Assembly (NCBI GenBank): GCA_009733575.1
Contig: ML769400.1
Location: forward strand, 186,001 to 250,000
Length of the DNA: 64,000 bases
Source of the DNA: Gymnopus androsaceus JB14
Taxonomy: Eukaryota > Basidiomycota > Agaricomycetes > Agaricales > Omphalotaceae
Direction: 5' to 3'
The notes beneath the pieces are model-generated. The model was given only the letters and a program-made list of their open reading frames with translations. It did not search any database and was not told the DNA's origin. The position numbers and the translations under genes were made by a program. Of the stretch, positions 38,120 through 49,193 are shown one piece after another (the stretch's first letter is position 1; each line of letters starts with the position of its first letter).

Positions 38120-38401
38120 CTAGCTCTCGGCAGTATCAACGATATTAGCAGCTTGAATCTTCTGCAGATTATGGAGAGATTCGAGTTTCCGTTGCTCCTA
38201 AGAGAAAGTTATGAGTTCGCGGCGTAGAAGTAGTAGAATGAATGGAAGACTGTATGTACAGTCTCGGCTTGATGTGAGCCAGCGTTTCCTCGGAGTTTTG
38301 TTTGGAAAAACAATCCTACAACGTTTAAAAGGTCTCAGTATCATCGAAAGGGTCAAAGAATAGGAATAGGTATTGACCTGATTTTCTCTGGAAGATGGCA
38401 T
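38120..38401 (-). CDS. small protein, member 2 of a local family (possibly broken)
   Basis: Starts MPSSRENQ, then an intron, a middle exon beginning GATTG directly after TAG exactly as in member 1, and a last exon reading EQRKLESLHNLQKIQAAN, then IVDTAES. The last exon clearly matches member 1. Exon 2 to exon 3 does not join in the conserved frame with any GT donor I can find (one base off), so it may be a pseudogene. No known domain. Confidence 0.3.
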
Positions 38402-39189
38402 GATGTTTATGTATTGGTTTTCAAGGAAAGGTATGAGAGAGGACGAGTCTGCGGTGAGGCCCGATACTTATAAGCATTTGTTCTTCGTCGCCAGTTTTCA
38501 AATTAGCAAGACTAGCCTTCAGGGTCAAATACCCAATTGACAACTTGAGGCCTAGGAGCTTGAAGTGTGAGGATTCGAGTCGAGAGGACTCGAGAGCAGG
38601 TTAGGGAAAGATGTCGAAAGAGATGAGAAGAGAAGGAGAAGAATCTTCTTGCTTATTACCTTGGTAGACCAGCCAAGACCTCGCTCTGCGGATGCCTCCA
38701 CCCTGTTGACTTGATTAGCCTATTTTCCATTCGATTTGATGATTTACAATGATTATTTACTGACCATCATCACACCGTGCATGCATCTGTACTCCGAAAG
38801 CAGACGAAACGACAACGGCACCACCGCACTACCTCTAGAGTCTACGCCATATGCTGGCCGAGTCATTACATATCTCATATTGCTCACTTGATTCTTTGCG
38901 TGCGCACTGGTCAGATTATTGGAAGGAGAAACCCAAGAGAAATCTTATCGGATTCAGGCTACGGTGCACGGGTTTGGAGCATCCTATCTCAGCGGACCAG
39001 CCTATCTACAAGGGCTCTAGTAATTTTACTGATATCCCTTGGAGGGGCCCTAGATGCATAAGATAAATCGAGTTCGTTGTTGATTTCATTGTGGAGATTG
39101 AAGTAAGTTACAACGGCATACAAATACAGATACAAGGCAAGTACCGTATAGTGAAAGAAGGCAAGAAGCCAGCGTTGGAGATCAATTAA
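38402..39189. other. stretch between small-family members 2 and 3
   Basis: No supported gene. Contains GA-rich sequence (38560-38650) and unremarkable AT-rich DNA. Confidence 0.35.
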
Positions 39190-39547
39190 TTAATGCTCCC
39201 CGCTGGTAGTAGCATAACGATCTTCTAAATCCTCTTGGCCGCCGAAACCTCCTTCAAAGTTTTTATCCTGAGCGGAGGTGGCGGCAGTAGTGCTATTATT
39301 ATTGGTACTCGCTTGCTTATCGCGAATAGCAGCGAGTTGGGCTTGTTCCTGCGAGGGTGATAGGATAAGAGGTGGTGCAGAAGAATGAAGAAAAGTAAGT
39401 AGAACCTTTTCGTGAATGAAACGAGCCTCTTCGCCTTGTTCTTTAGCTTTCCAGGTAGAATCCTATGTACAGGGGATTCATTAGGCTTGATTATCAGCGG
39501 TTGAAAGGATAGGATTTGACCTGGGCAGTTGCTCCTGAAGCAGACAT
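39190..39547 (-). CDS. small helical protein, IF1-like, member 3 of a local family
   Basis: Three in-frame exons give about 80 aa: MSASGATAQ, then STWKAKEQGEEARFIHEK, then EQAQLAAIRDKQA, a Thr/Ser/Asn linker and FEGGFGGQEDLEDRY near the end. The charged E-x3-F-x-HEKEQ-x-QL pattern is reminiscent of mitochondrial ATPase inhibitor IF1, but no mitochondrial leader is visible, so this is only a resemblance. Intron positions and phases match members 1 and 2 (intron before GAT, middle exon of 57 nt). It is divergent from the membrane protein gene 126 bp away. Confidence 0.65.
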
Positions 39548-39673
39548 GATGGTACAGTATGAGAAGGAAAAGAGTACTGACGCTTTGACTGACGTCAGTT
39601 ATGGGCGTTAGTGCCACGTTCCATTCCAAATTAGCGCTCAGCGCTCAGGGCCCATTCATTTCTCTTCTCTCCC
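39548..39673. promoter_or_regulatory. shared divergent promoter, small protein / membrane protein
   Basis: 126 bp between start codons. Contains TGACTGACGTCAGTTATGGG (an inverted TGACGTCA, CRE/bZIP-like palindrome, near 39587-39600) and tandem AGCGCTCAGCGCTCAG (about 39632-39647). Confidence 0.5.
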
Positions 39674-40229
39674 ATGACCCAATTAAAGGAGAAATCGAAA
39701 CCGGAGGAGCGCGAAGGGCTTCTTGAGAAGGAGAATCATTCAGAGGAGGAGCAGGAAGAGGAAACTGCTGAAGTAGACGAGGAGGAGGAGGAGGAAGAAG
39801 AGCAGGATCGTCGCTTTCACCAGCCTACGCCGTCTGCGTTCAAGCGAATACTGTTGCTCTTGTTCATTGCATTCTTCTTCTGGCTTGCTTTTGTGCTCGG
39901 AAGGGCCAGAGTTTTGCGGAACAAGAAACCACAGATTATCTATGCGAACCGGTATGTCGCAGAATCAAAACCGCATTGTAATTGTAACCAAGTTTTATCT
40001 CAGGTATTCGGACCAATATAAGTACAGACCAGCTGCAAGCCCAATCATTACGGAGACGTTAAAAGATGGGAGACTACGGGTTCGAGGGGCAGGGCCGACG
40101 TCGAGCGCAATTCCAACTCCAACTCCAGCTCCAACTCCGACCCGAAAGAAAGTAAAAAAGAGAAAGACTGGCAAAAAGTTGAGCAAAAAGTCGAAGAAGG
40201 CGAAAAAGATTTCGGGAGCTAAGCATTGA
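39674..40229 (+). CDS. single-pass membrane protein, acidic N-terminus, basic C-terminus
   Basis: 167 aa from two exons (39674-39951, 40004-40229; 504 nt, in frame). The first 55 residues are very acidic with a poly-Glu run. One membrane segment follows near 64-81 (ILLLLFIAFFFWLAFVLGRA), then YSDQYKYRPAASPIITETLK and a Thr/Pro linker. The tail is strongly basic (KKVKKRKTGKKLSKKSKK). I recall similar short fungal proteins of unknown function with a conserved Y-x3-YKFRPAASP segment; no role can be assigned. Confidence 0.75.
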
Positions 40230-40500
40230 GTGTAAGATTCTTCTATTGTATTTTGACAGGATACTCATTGAGCCTTCAGAGCTTTATATATACATCTGAG
40301 ATGGATCGTCGGTGTATATTCGAGTTTGCCTAGGGAAGACTACTTTAGGACGCGACTCGCTGGACGTTACTTATACTAATTACTGGATTACTACACTTAT
40401 TCTTCACTCAATACCCTACGCGTGCGTGTGAACTTGTGAAGGATATAAACAGCTTTGCCTGTTTACGCGTCTTTTTTCTTTACCACAACCATCACTCACG

Positions 40501-42165
40501 ATGAGTGCGAGAACACCTTTTATTCCGAATAATTCTCGTCCTGCTTCGCGTACTGCTCACCACCAAGATAATTCCGCTTCTGCTCCTGCTAAAGATTCTC
40601 AAATTTCCCCAGATATCGGCAATGCATTGCATGCAGACATGCTCAAATCGTCTTCCCTTCAGCTATCCTCTGCCAATAAGAACTCGACCTCTTCCGAAAT
40701 TGACTCTTCTTCCACCAATAATATGCTCAAACCTTTGAACATCAACGGACTGTTCAGAAAGCCAGGATCAGGCTCCCAGGGCAGCTTGAGCATGTCTGCT
40801 CGAAAATCCAATTCGAATCAGGTCGAAAAGGCCAGTTCTAGCAACGAGCCGTCTATGTTGACAGCTTTGAACAAAGCACGTTCTATTCGACGCGACAATG
40901 CGCCTACCCCTGTCCTTGCACCAAAACCTCTCAGTGCAGTCTCCGCGTCCGATCTACTTTCATCCTCCTCCAGCTCTTTTAAAACTCCTTCTATCCCTGC
41001 TTCATCCGCTACCAGCTTGCACGTCACGACCGAGACGCATATACCCATCAGCGATGAAAGCACTCATCCTCACCAATACAAATTCGGAAACGCCGGTCCT
41101 CAACGTGTCATGTTGCACGACGACAGGGCTATCTCATCGCCTGTCATGGGTATCATCCCTAAACACACTCATCGCGATCGCGCCAGCAAAAAACGCGGTA
41201 GAACCGATCTCGAGGCTGAGGACGATCTGCGCGACTCGGATATAATGTATGGTAATCGCATCGATCCAGGACCAGCGAAGAGGTACAAGACCAGTGCACT
41301 AGCCATCGAGCCTGATTACATGGAAGGGAGGAAGGAAGAAAGGTTTATCGACGAAGATGTATGTCTGTTTTCTTCGTACGATGCACATCTAACTAATAAC
41401 CAAAAATGTTCCAGATCGAAAGTCATCCTCGTCGCTCCTTCTCACCTCAACCTCTGTCCAGCCCTGTCGACCGCCCCGAATCACGTCATTCGCGTCACGG
41501 AGACTACCAGCAGCACAACAGTCCTTCCGAGTATCGCGTCAGTCCTGCTCAAGGATTCCATCAGCATCAACACCAGCAGATGCTTCAGGACCTTGTCGCT
41601 GGAGGAAACAGTGGTGCTCACCATGGAATGGGCCCGCCAAGTATGAGTAATGAGAGCAACGATGGTGCAAGGGGCAGTGACGCGTTGGATAAGCTCTTGG
41701 GGTGCCAGGTCGATGCCTACATCGAGGATCATATGGAAAAGTACGAGCAGCTTGCAGCGAAATGGAGAGATTGTTCGATGGAAGAATGGGTCAAGGGAGG
41801 CGATGGTATGTCTCTTTGTTCACCAATTGCTTCCTTCTTTCTTACATTTTCGCTTTCTAGAAATCATGGCAAAGTATGTGAAGATTTTGGATTTTGTACG
41901 TGGTGATCTCTTCCGTTCTGTTCTCTCTTCTCATTCCTCTCTTCAGGTCAAGAACCATATGACGTACGTATCTCTCGATTATTCAACCTCCCTGCTTCAA
42001 TCCATGCTTATATAACCCATCGCTACTCACAGAACGAAACTCAAGCTATTCACTACCTTTGATCAGCAAGTCGAGGTCCACAACTCTGTTCTAGGTGAAC
42101 GAGCCAAGGTGTTGGAAGGCGTGAAGACCAATGTGGTCGCACAGAGCGGGAATATCCTCGGTTGA
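40501..42165 (+). CDS. ECM11: Ecm11-type protein (meiotic, synaptonemal complex related)
   Basis: The C-terminal 150 residues match the Ecm11 C-terminal domain pattern: DALDKLLGCQVDAYIEDHME, KWRDCSMEEWVKG, IMAKYVKILDFVKNHM, LFTTFDQQVEVHNSVLGERA and ending AQSGNILG. Yeast Ecm11 is a SUMOylated component of the synaptonemal complex central element. The N-terminal 300 residues are Ser/Asn-rich and disordered, with a short basic stretch (ASKKRGR). Five exons (858, 391, 35, 17 and 133 nt) sum to exactly 478 codons. The short 17- and 35-nt exons are confirmed by the conserved sequence they encode. The role is inferred from the domain only. Confidence 0.78.
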
Positions 42166-43682
42166 AGAACAAACGGATGATGTGGTTTCGAACCTTTGCT
42201 ATCATTGACTGATGGACTCTTCTTTCTCTCAGACTTTCTCCGGATTATGGACTACTAGTTCTTCGCAGTAGATGGATTCGAGCTTTTTTCGCCTTTTTTT
42301 CGTTTGCCTCTGTTCACGCTTTACATGGATTAGTCTTTTTTCTTCATCCCTTCCTCCTGATTCCATTTACCTGTATTCATTGTTGTTGTTCGATGATGTT
42401 GTACTATGCTTGTGATTCAAACTTAAAGGAGTTGCTAGTACTGTATATTGTAAAGTTTTCTTTCAGAAGTTTGTACATTGTATGCGTGTAGAATGTGAGT
42501 GCGCTCCGATGCTCTCTCGACTTCAGCTGTTCCTCGTTCTGGTTCTGGTTTTTTTTCTTATTACCTGAATTCGCTTGAAATCGCTAATTTAGAAGGACTT
42601 TGTGCCGCCATACATATATACGTGTTCCAAAGTGAGTAACACTTACCTTTGAACGATGCGATTTTTGGATCTATGGAAAAATGAAGGACGGTCGCTCCCT
42701 CCTCAGCGCACCCGGCTCTCGTTATCATGGTCCGATGCTCAAGCCCCTCGCCTGCTTGTGAGAATGACCGTCGTCGCTTTGGTCGTCAATACACAGCGCA
42801 ACTTTATTAACTTCGTTACGACTGGGATCAAATCTTCGGGGTTCGACTCCTCCTATCGTTCTTACCCTGGTCTCTACCACAAAGAATCATTGAACAAGAG
42901 CAAACTTACTATCCCATCGAAACGCTCCGAGTATGCTCTTGGTCGAGTAGGGTTGTAACATGTTTGAGACCGTTACCTTGGTACTTATCCCCAGTATTCG
43001 TGACGGTCTTCGTCAATCACCTTCGTGCAAAGGATATACAGCTATAGTGCCAGTCAACGTGCTCCACAACGCATAGCTTGAGGTTAGCGCGAGATTCTAT
43101 ATGCATACGAGTATTCAATTGTGGACGGAAATTAGGCCAGATATCACAATGGGCTCCCCAAGAACTCTTCTCGCTGCAGCTACTGTATACAATCCCCGCG
43201 GGATCTCTGAGCGACAGTATTTACGAAGGGTCTTCAGAGGTCTCTTCGAATTAGCAGGAACTTGCCAAAAGTCAGGAGCAGCAAGAGAAGCTAAAGATGG
43301 AAGGAAGGAAGGAAGGTCTATTACACGGCATGGTCCAAGTGCTGAACGCCGGTTCCAGAGCATTCGGTGTGGCAAGCACCGTTATCTCTGGGACTCGACA
43401 AAGTGTTCTGATGAGTGATGACGCCACCGCGCGCCTATTCTGCCAATTCAGACATGCTGCATAGCCTTGCACTCAATTCTCAATGTCAGGCATTCATCCC
43501 TCACACTGCTCAGAACACTGCTCAGACGTTGCTTAAGAACGATATCGATGGTGGGCTTGCATCGACGCGTGTCAGCGCGTGTACCGTTCTGCCGGTTGTT
43601 TATACAAACCATTGATGACACATTCGGCTGCTGATCGAAATGTTGATTTTTATAAATTCCGTTTTTCTTCTTTCCTCTCATC
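42166..43682. other. intergenic stretch with one coding-like exon
   Basis: Mostly featureless. From 43255 to 43464 (plus) an exon-like segment follows a TTAG acceptor and reads QELAKSQEQQEKLKMEGRK, then LHGMVQVLNAGSRAF and VASTVISGTRQSVLMSDD before TAG. This looks like real protein, but no upstream exon joins it. Confidence 0.3.
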
Positions 43683-45552
43683 ATGGCTTCGGAAACACCT
43701 CCTAGGGCTCAAATATGGTGGAGCAACAGCATATTTTTTGTTTCTGTGCACATTGCTGCCTTAATCGGTTTATACTTGCTTCCTCCGACTGCTGTTCCCT
43801 GGCCAACTCTCATTCTAGCCTACGTTATGTGGCAGCTTGCTGAGTTTGGGTGAGTTTCATCTTCTCGCAAAGAGGACGTCTTGGCGCTTAAATTTTGCCA
43901 GAATTACAATTGGATATCATCGGTTATGGTCTCATCGCGCTTTTCGTGCGCAATTGGGCATTCGCCTTGTATTGGCAGCGTTTGGTTCGGCGGGTTTCCA
44001 AGGTTCCATCAAGGTAAACATCCTTTTACACAAGTTTCTTTAGATTCTGACGTGAAACAGTGGTGGTAGGTGATATGAATCATCTTTCCAGAGAGCTGGT
44101 CCATAATTATCTGCTACACCTTATAGGTGCCTTCGTCACAGACTTCATCACGTATGCTGTCCGAATCGTTCTCTCGTTGGCCTTGCCCTGGCTTAAGTTT
44201 TCATTTTTAGCGCTTTACCGATGATCCCGTTCACGACCCGTGAGCTACCCGTTTTGTTTCATGTTCGCGATTTCACTGCTGACCAGAGGGTAGATACGCA
44301 GCAACAAGGGGCCTTCTTTATTCGCATATGGGGTGGATTTTCTTCAAACCAACGTATACACGTTTGGAGCTTGTAGACAGAGAAGATTTAGATCATGATC
44401 CAGGTGAGATTTCGGGAAATCGCATATATGTACTGTTTTCTAATGACCTCTTTGCACCAGTTGTACGTCTTCAACACAAATATTACAGTCTGGGGACTTT
44501 CCTTCCCATTAGTGACAATTAATCTAATAATCTCGCTGAACAGTACCACTGGCGCTGTTCTTTGGATTTATTGTACCTTTATGCCTTGGAGCTTTGTGGG
44601 GCGATGCCATCGGCGCATTTGTATGGGGAGGACTTATTTCGAGGTTGGCAGGTGAGTTACGCAAAACCAAGGAGGATATTCATTAAAAAATCATAAGTTT
44701 GGCACTGTACTTTTTTCGTGAATTCTTTGGCACATTGGGATGGCCTACAACCGTTTTCAGATGAAGATACAAGTAGGGGAAATTTGGTGTGTATGATATC
44801 TTGACATGCATTGGGCGCTATATATTGATCTAAAACTCTCAACAGCTTTTGGCAATATTAACCAGCGGGGAAGGAAGCCATAATTTCGTACGTGAATGTG
44901 TTCGTTGAAACCGTTTCAGAAATTAATCATTTCTCATTCTCATAGCATGTAAGACTACGGACCTCCCTATCATCCCCCAATACTAAAAGGTGTACCTGTT
45001 ACAGCACTCTTTTCCTCATGATTTCCGTTCAGGACCTTGGATCACTGCATGGGATCCCTCTAAATGGATCATTCTCCTTTTGCATCGCTTCAAACTTGTA
45101 AATGGACTTCGTCGCGCTCGAGATATTGACCTCAAAGAAGCGTTAGCTTATATGAAATATAAGTCCGTGCACGGGATGCCACCAAGAGATGATCTTGATG
45201 AACAACAGACGAGTGAACATTGGACTATTGAAGAAGCAAGACTATACGTGAAGGAGCGACCTGGCCGGTGCGTTGTTTTATTGAACGGATGGGTGGTGGA
45301 TCTTACTACCTATCTTCGCGAACATGTAAGTCACAACCCTTTTACACGGGTAACGTTCTTGATGGTTTGCCATTACAGCCCGGCGGAGCTTCTATTCTAC
45401 GCAAGTACGCATTAGTACCCGAAAACAACGAATCAGAGGATCAGAACTGGCGTGATGCTTCTTGGGCTTTCGAAGGAGGTTTGAATAATCATTCGCGAGC
45501 GGCTGTGTCGCGGATGAAGGAGTTGAGAGTGGCCAAGATTAAACGTTACTAG
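43683..45552 (+). CDS. OLE1: acyl-CoA Delta-9 desaturase with C-terminal cytochrome b5 domain
   Basis: Ole1-type ER enzyme that makes oleate and palmitoleate from acyl-CoA. His boxes: GYHRLWSHRAF (HxxxxH), CLRHRLHHRFTDD (HxxHH) and SHNFHHSFPHDF (HxxHH). Several hydrophobic segments are present (IAALIGLYLLPP, LALFFGFIVPLCLGALWGD). The C-terminal 110 residues contain the cytochrome b5 heme motif REHPGGASILRKYA. Thirteen exons total 1212 nt, exactly 404 codons (403 aa), but only with two micro-exons. One is TGGTG (44061-44065, encoding the conserved Trp-Trp of KWWCLRH). The other is CAT (44946-44948), which supplies one His of the third His box. Without the 3-nt exon the box would read HNFHSF. 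Confidence 0.95.
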
Positions 45553-46182
45553 ATGATGGATTTCCCTCTGAAGAGATATCTACGAGAAATAAGGCTCCGA
45601 GCTCGTAAGGCCTATTTCCTTCCAAGCATATTATTTAGATACTATAGAAATCTGAAATGTACTTTACATGTAGAGTAATGTAGAGTAATTGCATCGCGAC
45701 TCACGAGACAATCACTGTGGATTCACGTGGGACGCGTTTCTGACTCGCGAGCTTGGATGGCTGGTTGAATCATTAATTGCCAACGCGGTTCACAGCCTGC
45801 TGACTGCGCTAGTCTTCTCTAAAAGAGACTAATATTTACATGGTGACCGGTCGAAGAGTGTCAATATTGACTCCTTCAATGGGACTGTTGTTCAACACTC
45901 AATTTGCATGACACTTGCTTGACCTTGGTCGATTTCGTGGATAACACATCTGATACTACGGCTATGGTTACCAGTCTGTTCCAATATTCCAGATGCGATT
46001 TTATGACGCGAGTTCAAAAATCCTGAGTCACTAAATGACATTTCAAGTAACCTTGGGTGAACACGGCTGGGGGCAAGGTAACTCCACCAAAGGAGATTAT
46101 TTATCTTTAATTAGAGTATAAATTTATTAATACACAATGTATAGTAGATTGTCCAAGGTAATTGAAAGCTAAGGAGAAAGTA
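45553..46182. other. convergent intergenic stretch
   Basis: Between the 3' ends of the desaturase (plus) and GST A (minus). AT-rich; no gene or repeat seen. Confidence 0.4.
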
Positions 46183-47007
46183 TCAATAAACGTCCATATA
46201 CTCCCGGCATTTCTCTCTCAGTCGAATCCAGCGCCCACCGTTCCATTCTCGAATGCGTGCCCAGCCATCATGGGGGGCCATGTTTTCTATCCACAGTAAA
46301 ACGGAGCAGAGAGCAAAGTCCGCATAGGAAACAGAGTGCCCCATAGCGCAAACACCATCCCCATCCCCTGAATTCTTGTCCAAGATGGACGCAAGGAAGT
46401 CGAACTGCTCTTTGACGAGCTGCCAAGCCCGCTCCCTTTGTGGTCCTGGTGGAAGCGAATTTGCTGTAGAAACCGGTGGCTGGCTGCGCTCGGGAAGACC
46501 CCTAGCACTAAGAGGAACCATAATGGGAAGCAGAGGCTTCGCAAACACTTCTTGGATATAGTGAACAAAGAGTGACTGCATCGCTCGTGACCCATCTGGA
46601 AACACCGGGCGGGCAGGATAATGAGTCTCGAGATACTCCGCAATATTGTTGGGATTGGAGAGTATTTCTGGGTGGCTTGGATTTCGAGTTGGGTCGACGA
46701 TTACTGGAAGCGTATAGACAGGACGACCATCACTGCGTCGAGAGCTTGGCGGGGCTCCGATGCTACGCAATGTGGCCTCGATGTCCTGAAATTCTACCCA
46801 CTTTGTGCGATATGGCAGTCGCTTATAGTTTAAAATGAACCTAAAAGAGATGATTATTTCTCAGTTATAAATTTACAATGCGTGCACTTGCCTAATTCGC
46901 CATATATTGGGTGCCCAAGGTTGGGGACTTTGTCCTGGCGTGTCATAAAGGGTGATGATGGGTGTAGTAGAGGAATGGGAAGACCGAGAGGAGTGGTAAC
47001 GCGACAT
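46183..47007 (-). CDS. glutathione S-transferase superfamily protein, paralogue A
   Basis: 257 aa from two exons (46892-47007, 46183-46840; 774 nt). The N-terminal thioredoxin-like domain reads IITLYDTPGQ, PWAPNIWRIRFILNYKRLP, WVEFQDIEATLRSIGAPP and PVYTLPVIVDP, then the glutathione-site pattern NNIAEYLETHYP. The C-terminal all-helical domain has LFVHYIQEVFAKPLLP and VSYADFALCSVLLWIENM. It resembles fungal GSTs related to bacterial beta-etherases, in which W-S-P-N holds the candidate catalytic Ser. Here it is W-A-P-N in both paralogues. The single intron (46841-46891) is GC-AG with a perfect GCAAGT donor; the equivalent intron in paralogue B is GT-AG. Confidence 0.88.
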
Positions 47008-48278
47008 TTCTAGAGAGAAGAAGAGGCTGCTGAGACGGAAGTAGGTCCTGACCTTTACTTTATACCGCATATTAGTTTTAAGATCACTACTACGCATCAG
47101 AACACTGTAAAAGCGCAACCGGAAGCTAGCATATCTCCCTAAACTCACAAACGAGTAAGAAACTTGATTGCATACATCCATCGTGGTATGTGATTACTTG
47201 ACTCGATAGAATGATATGTGGGTGCCAGGCTTTTGGTCATCCCGTGTCATCGACCATCATGCCTTCCACTCGATGTTAGATGCTACCTTTGGAAAATGCA
47301 AATAGATCCTGAATATAGCCATGTAATAAGCTCAGCTACAGTCAAGACATTCCAGTCGTTGCGGGAGCCTACCGTATCCTTGAATGTGTTTAAGCCAAGC
47401 AGATACCGTATGAGGTAAGTATGTCGCATCCATGTTCAAGTTGACTCGTACTAGGATCGATAAAAGGGTAAGATTCGCCCATTGTCGATCCGAAGCTTGC
47501 GCAAATAAAAGCTGTAGAGGAAGAACAGGTAAATGGTGGTCATACTAGTCGAAAGTTCTGGCTAGAAGGTGGGAGCATAGCTTTGAACGTTCCCACGAGC
47601 GCTCCGACTCCCCGACTATTGCGAAGTAGTAAGTACTTTCCGTGCGTACAACAGTATACTACAGTATATCACGATGAATAGAGCCCAGAGAGCTGGGAAA
47701 ATATTTTACTCCTCCTCGACCATTTTTATTATTAGGTATGTAACAAGCATATGCAGAGACCCTCGTAAGTATTTCTTTAATCCGACTCTTCGAACTTCCG
47801 CAAAGAGTATGATGTCCGACCATGGCCGTAGCTCGCATGTCCTTCTTTAGCCCTGTTAGGCTTGACGTTGGAACCAGCATGAGGGGCTACGAAAGAACAG
47901 ACGTCAGTGGCTTACCATGATGATATGGCCTGGGACATTTGTACAGCTTGTAAAGTCGGGGTGTGCGGCAGATACCTGATGTTGATGATGCAAAGACTTA
48001 CAGCTTTCGCTATGTATCAGGGCTTCGTTACAGAATCTATGTAGATTAAAAGATACCAGACATCAAACAGTACGAACAACTTAAATATACAACACTCATC
48101 TTTTACAAATACTGTAACAGAGTATCCCACTATCTATATAATGATTAAAATAAGTATAAGATTATATGTTAGGGTGTAAACTGGTCTTCCCGAACCACGA
48201 GCGACGCTGACAAAAGGCGACAAGTATCTCGCTTCCCGTAGGAAGATATGTGTGATTTCCCGTGCAAGCATAAATTAT
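47008..48278. other. stretch between the two GST paralogues
   Basis: No clear gene. A minus-strand segment at about 47777-47888 reads APHAGSNVKPNRAKEGHASY, then GHGRTSYSLRKFEESD before a stop, and could be the last exon of a small gene, but no start exon fits. Confidence 0.3.
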
Positions 48279-49193
48279 TTAGTGCTCCTGCATATAAGGC
48301 TTGCACCTCTCCCAAAGCCTCTCCCACCGACCTCCGTTCCAACTCCGGACGCGGGCCCAGTCGTGAGGGGCAATACGCACTGGGAAAAAAATGAGACTTC
48401 TAGGCTCTGTTTTTAAGGGGAAAAAAGAAGGCCTTACCTATCCATACCAGTACAGAACACAGGGCGAAATCTGCGTAGGACACTTCGCGTCCCATGGCAA
48501 CGATTCCGTCCCCGTCACCAGAATTTTTTGCCAGAATCGTATCGAGGAAATCAAACTGCTCCTTGACTGCAAGCCAAGCCTGTTCTCGCTGTGGTCCAGG
48601 GGGAAGGGGATGGCTTGAAGAATGCGTTGGAGGATTGTATGCAGCGGAGAGCGAGCTCGAATGATTTCGAAGGTGTCGTTGGCTGCGATCGGATAACTGT
48701 TGGTGGCTGATCGGTACCATTATCGGTAGCAAGGGCTTTGCAAAGACCTCTTGTATATAATGGACGAATAAAGACTGTAAAGCGCGAGATCCTTGTGGAA
48801 ATACAGCCGGCGAAGGGTACGTAGATTCAAGATATTCCGATATGTTATTAGTGTTCGACAATACCACTGGGGTATAAGGACTTTGAGTGGGGTCTGTTAG
48901 AACGGGTAGAGTGTACACCGGCCGACCATCACTCCTGAAAGTACTTGGAGGTGCTCCGATACCGCGTAAAGTAGCCTCCACATCTGCGAATTCAACCCAA
49001 ACAGTCTTGTAGGGAAGCCGCTTGTAGTTGAGGATGAACCTAGTTACGTTCAGTGAGCAAGAAGATTGATATGAACATGGAATAAGATTGCCCACCGTAC
49101 TCGCCAAATATTAGGTGCCCATGGTTGTGAACCATATCCCTGCTGAACAGTTGTATCGTAAAGTGTGATCATTGAATTCGATTGTCGAGTCAT
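48279..49193 (-). CDS. glutathione S-transferase superfamily protein, paralogue B
   Basis: 266 aa from three exons (49096-49193, 48438-49039, 48279-48379; 801 nt, in frame). Same layout as paralogue A: MITLYDTTVQQ, PWAPNIWRVRFILNYKRLP, NNISEYLESTYPS, LFVHYIQEVFAKPLLPIMVP and VSYADFALCSVLVWIG, ending KPYMQEH. It differs by a Ser-rich insertion of about 15 residues in the C-terminal domain (HLRNHSSSLSAAYNPP) and by an extra intron near the 3' end (48380-48437). The first intron is at the same place and phase as in A but with a GT donor. Tandem duplicate of A; substrate unknown. Confidence 0.88.

Noticed and set aside
40505..41245. Long ORFs in other frames of the ECM11 gene
   Set aside because: Shadows of the Ser-rich coding sequence; the true frame carries the conserved C-terminal domain and exact exon arithmetic.
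42838..42856. GGTTCGACTCC-like sequence resembling a tRNA T-arm
   Set aside because: The stem pairs only 4 of 5, and no matching acceptor, D or anticodon arms are visible around it.
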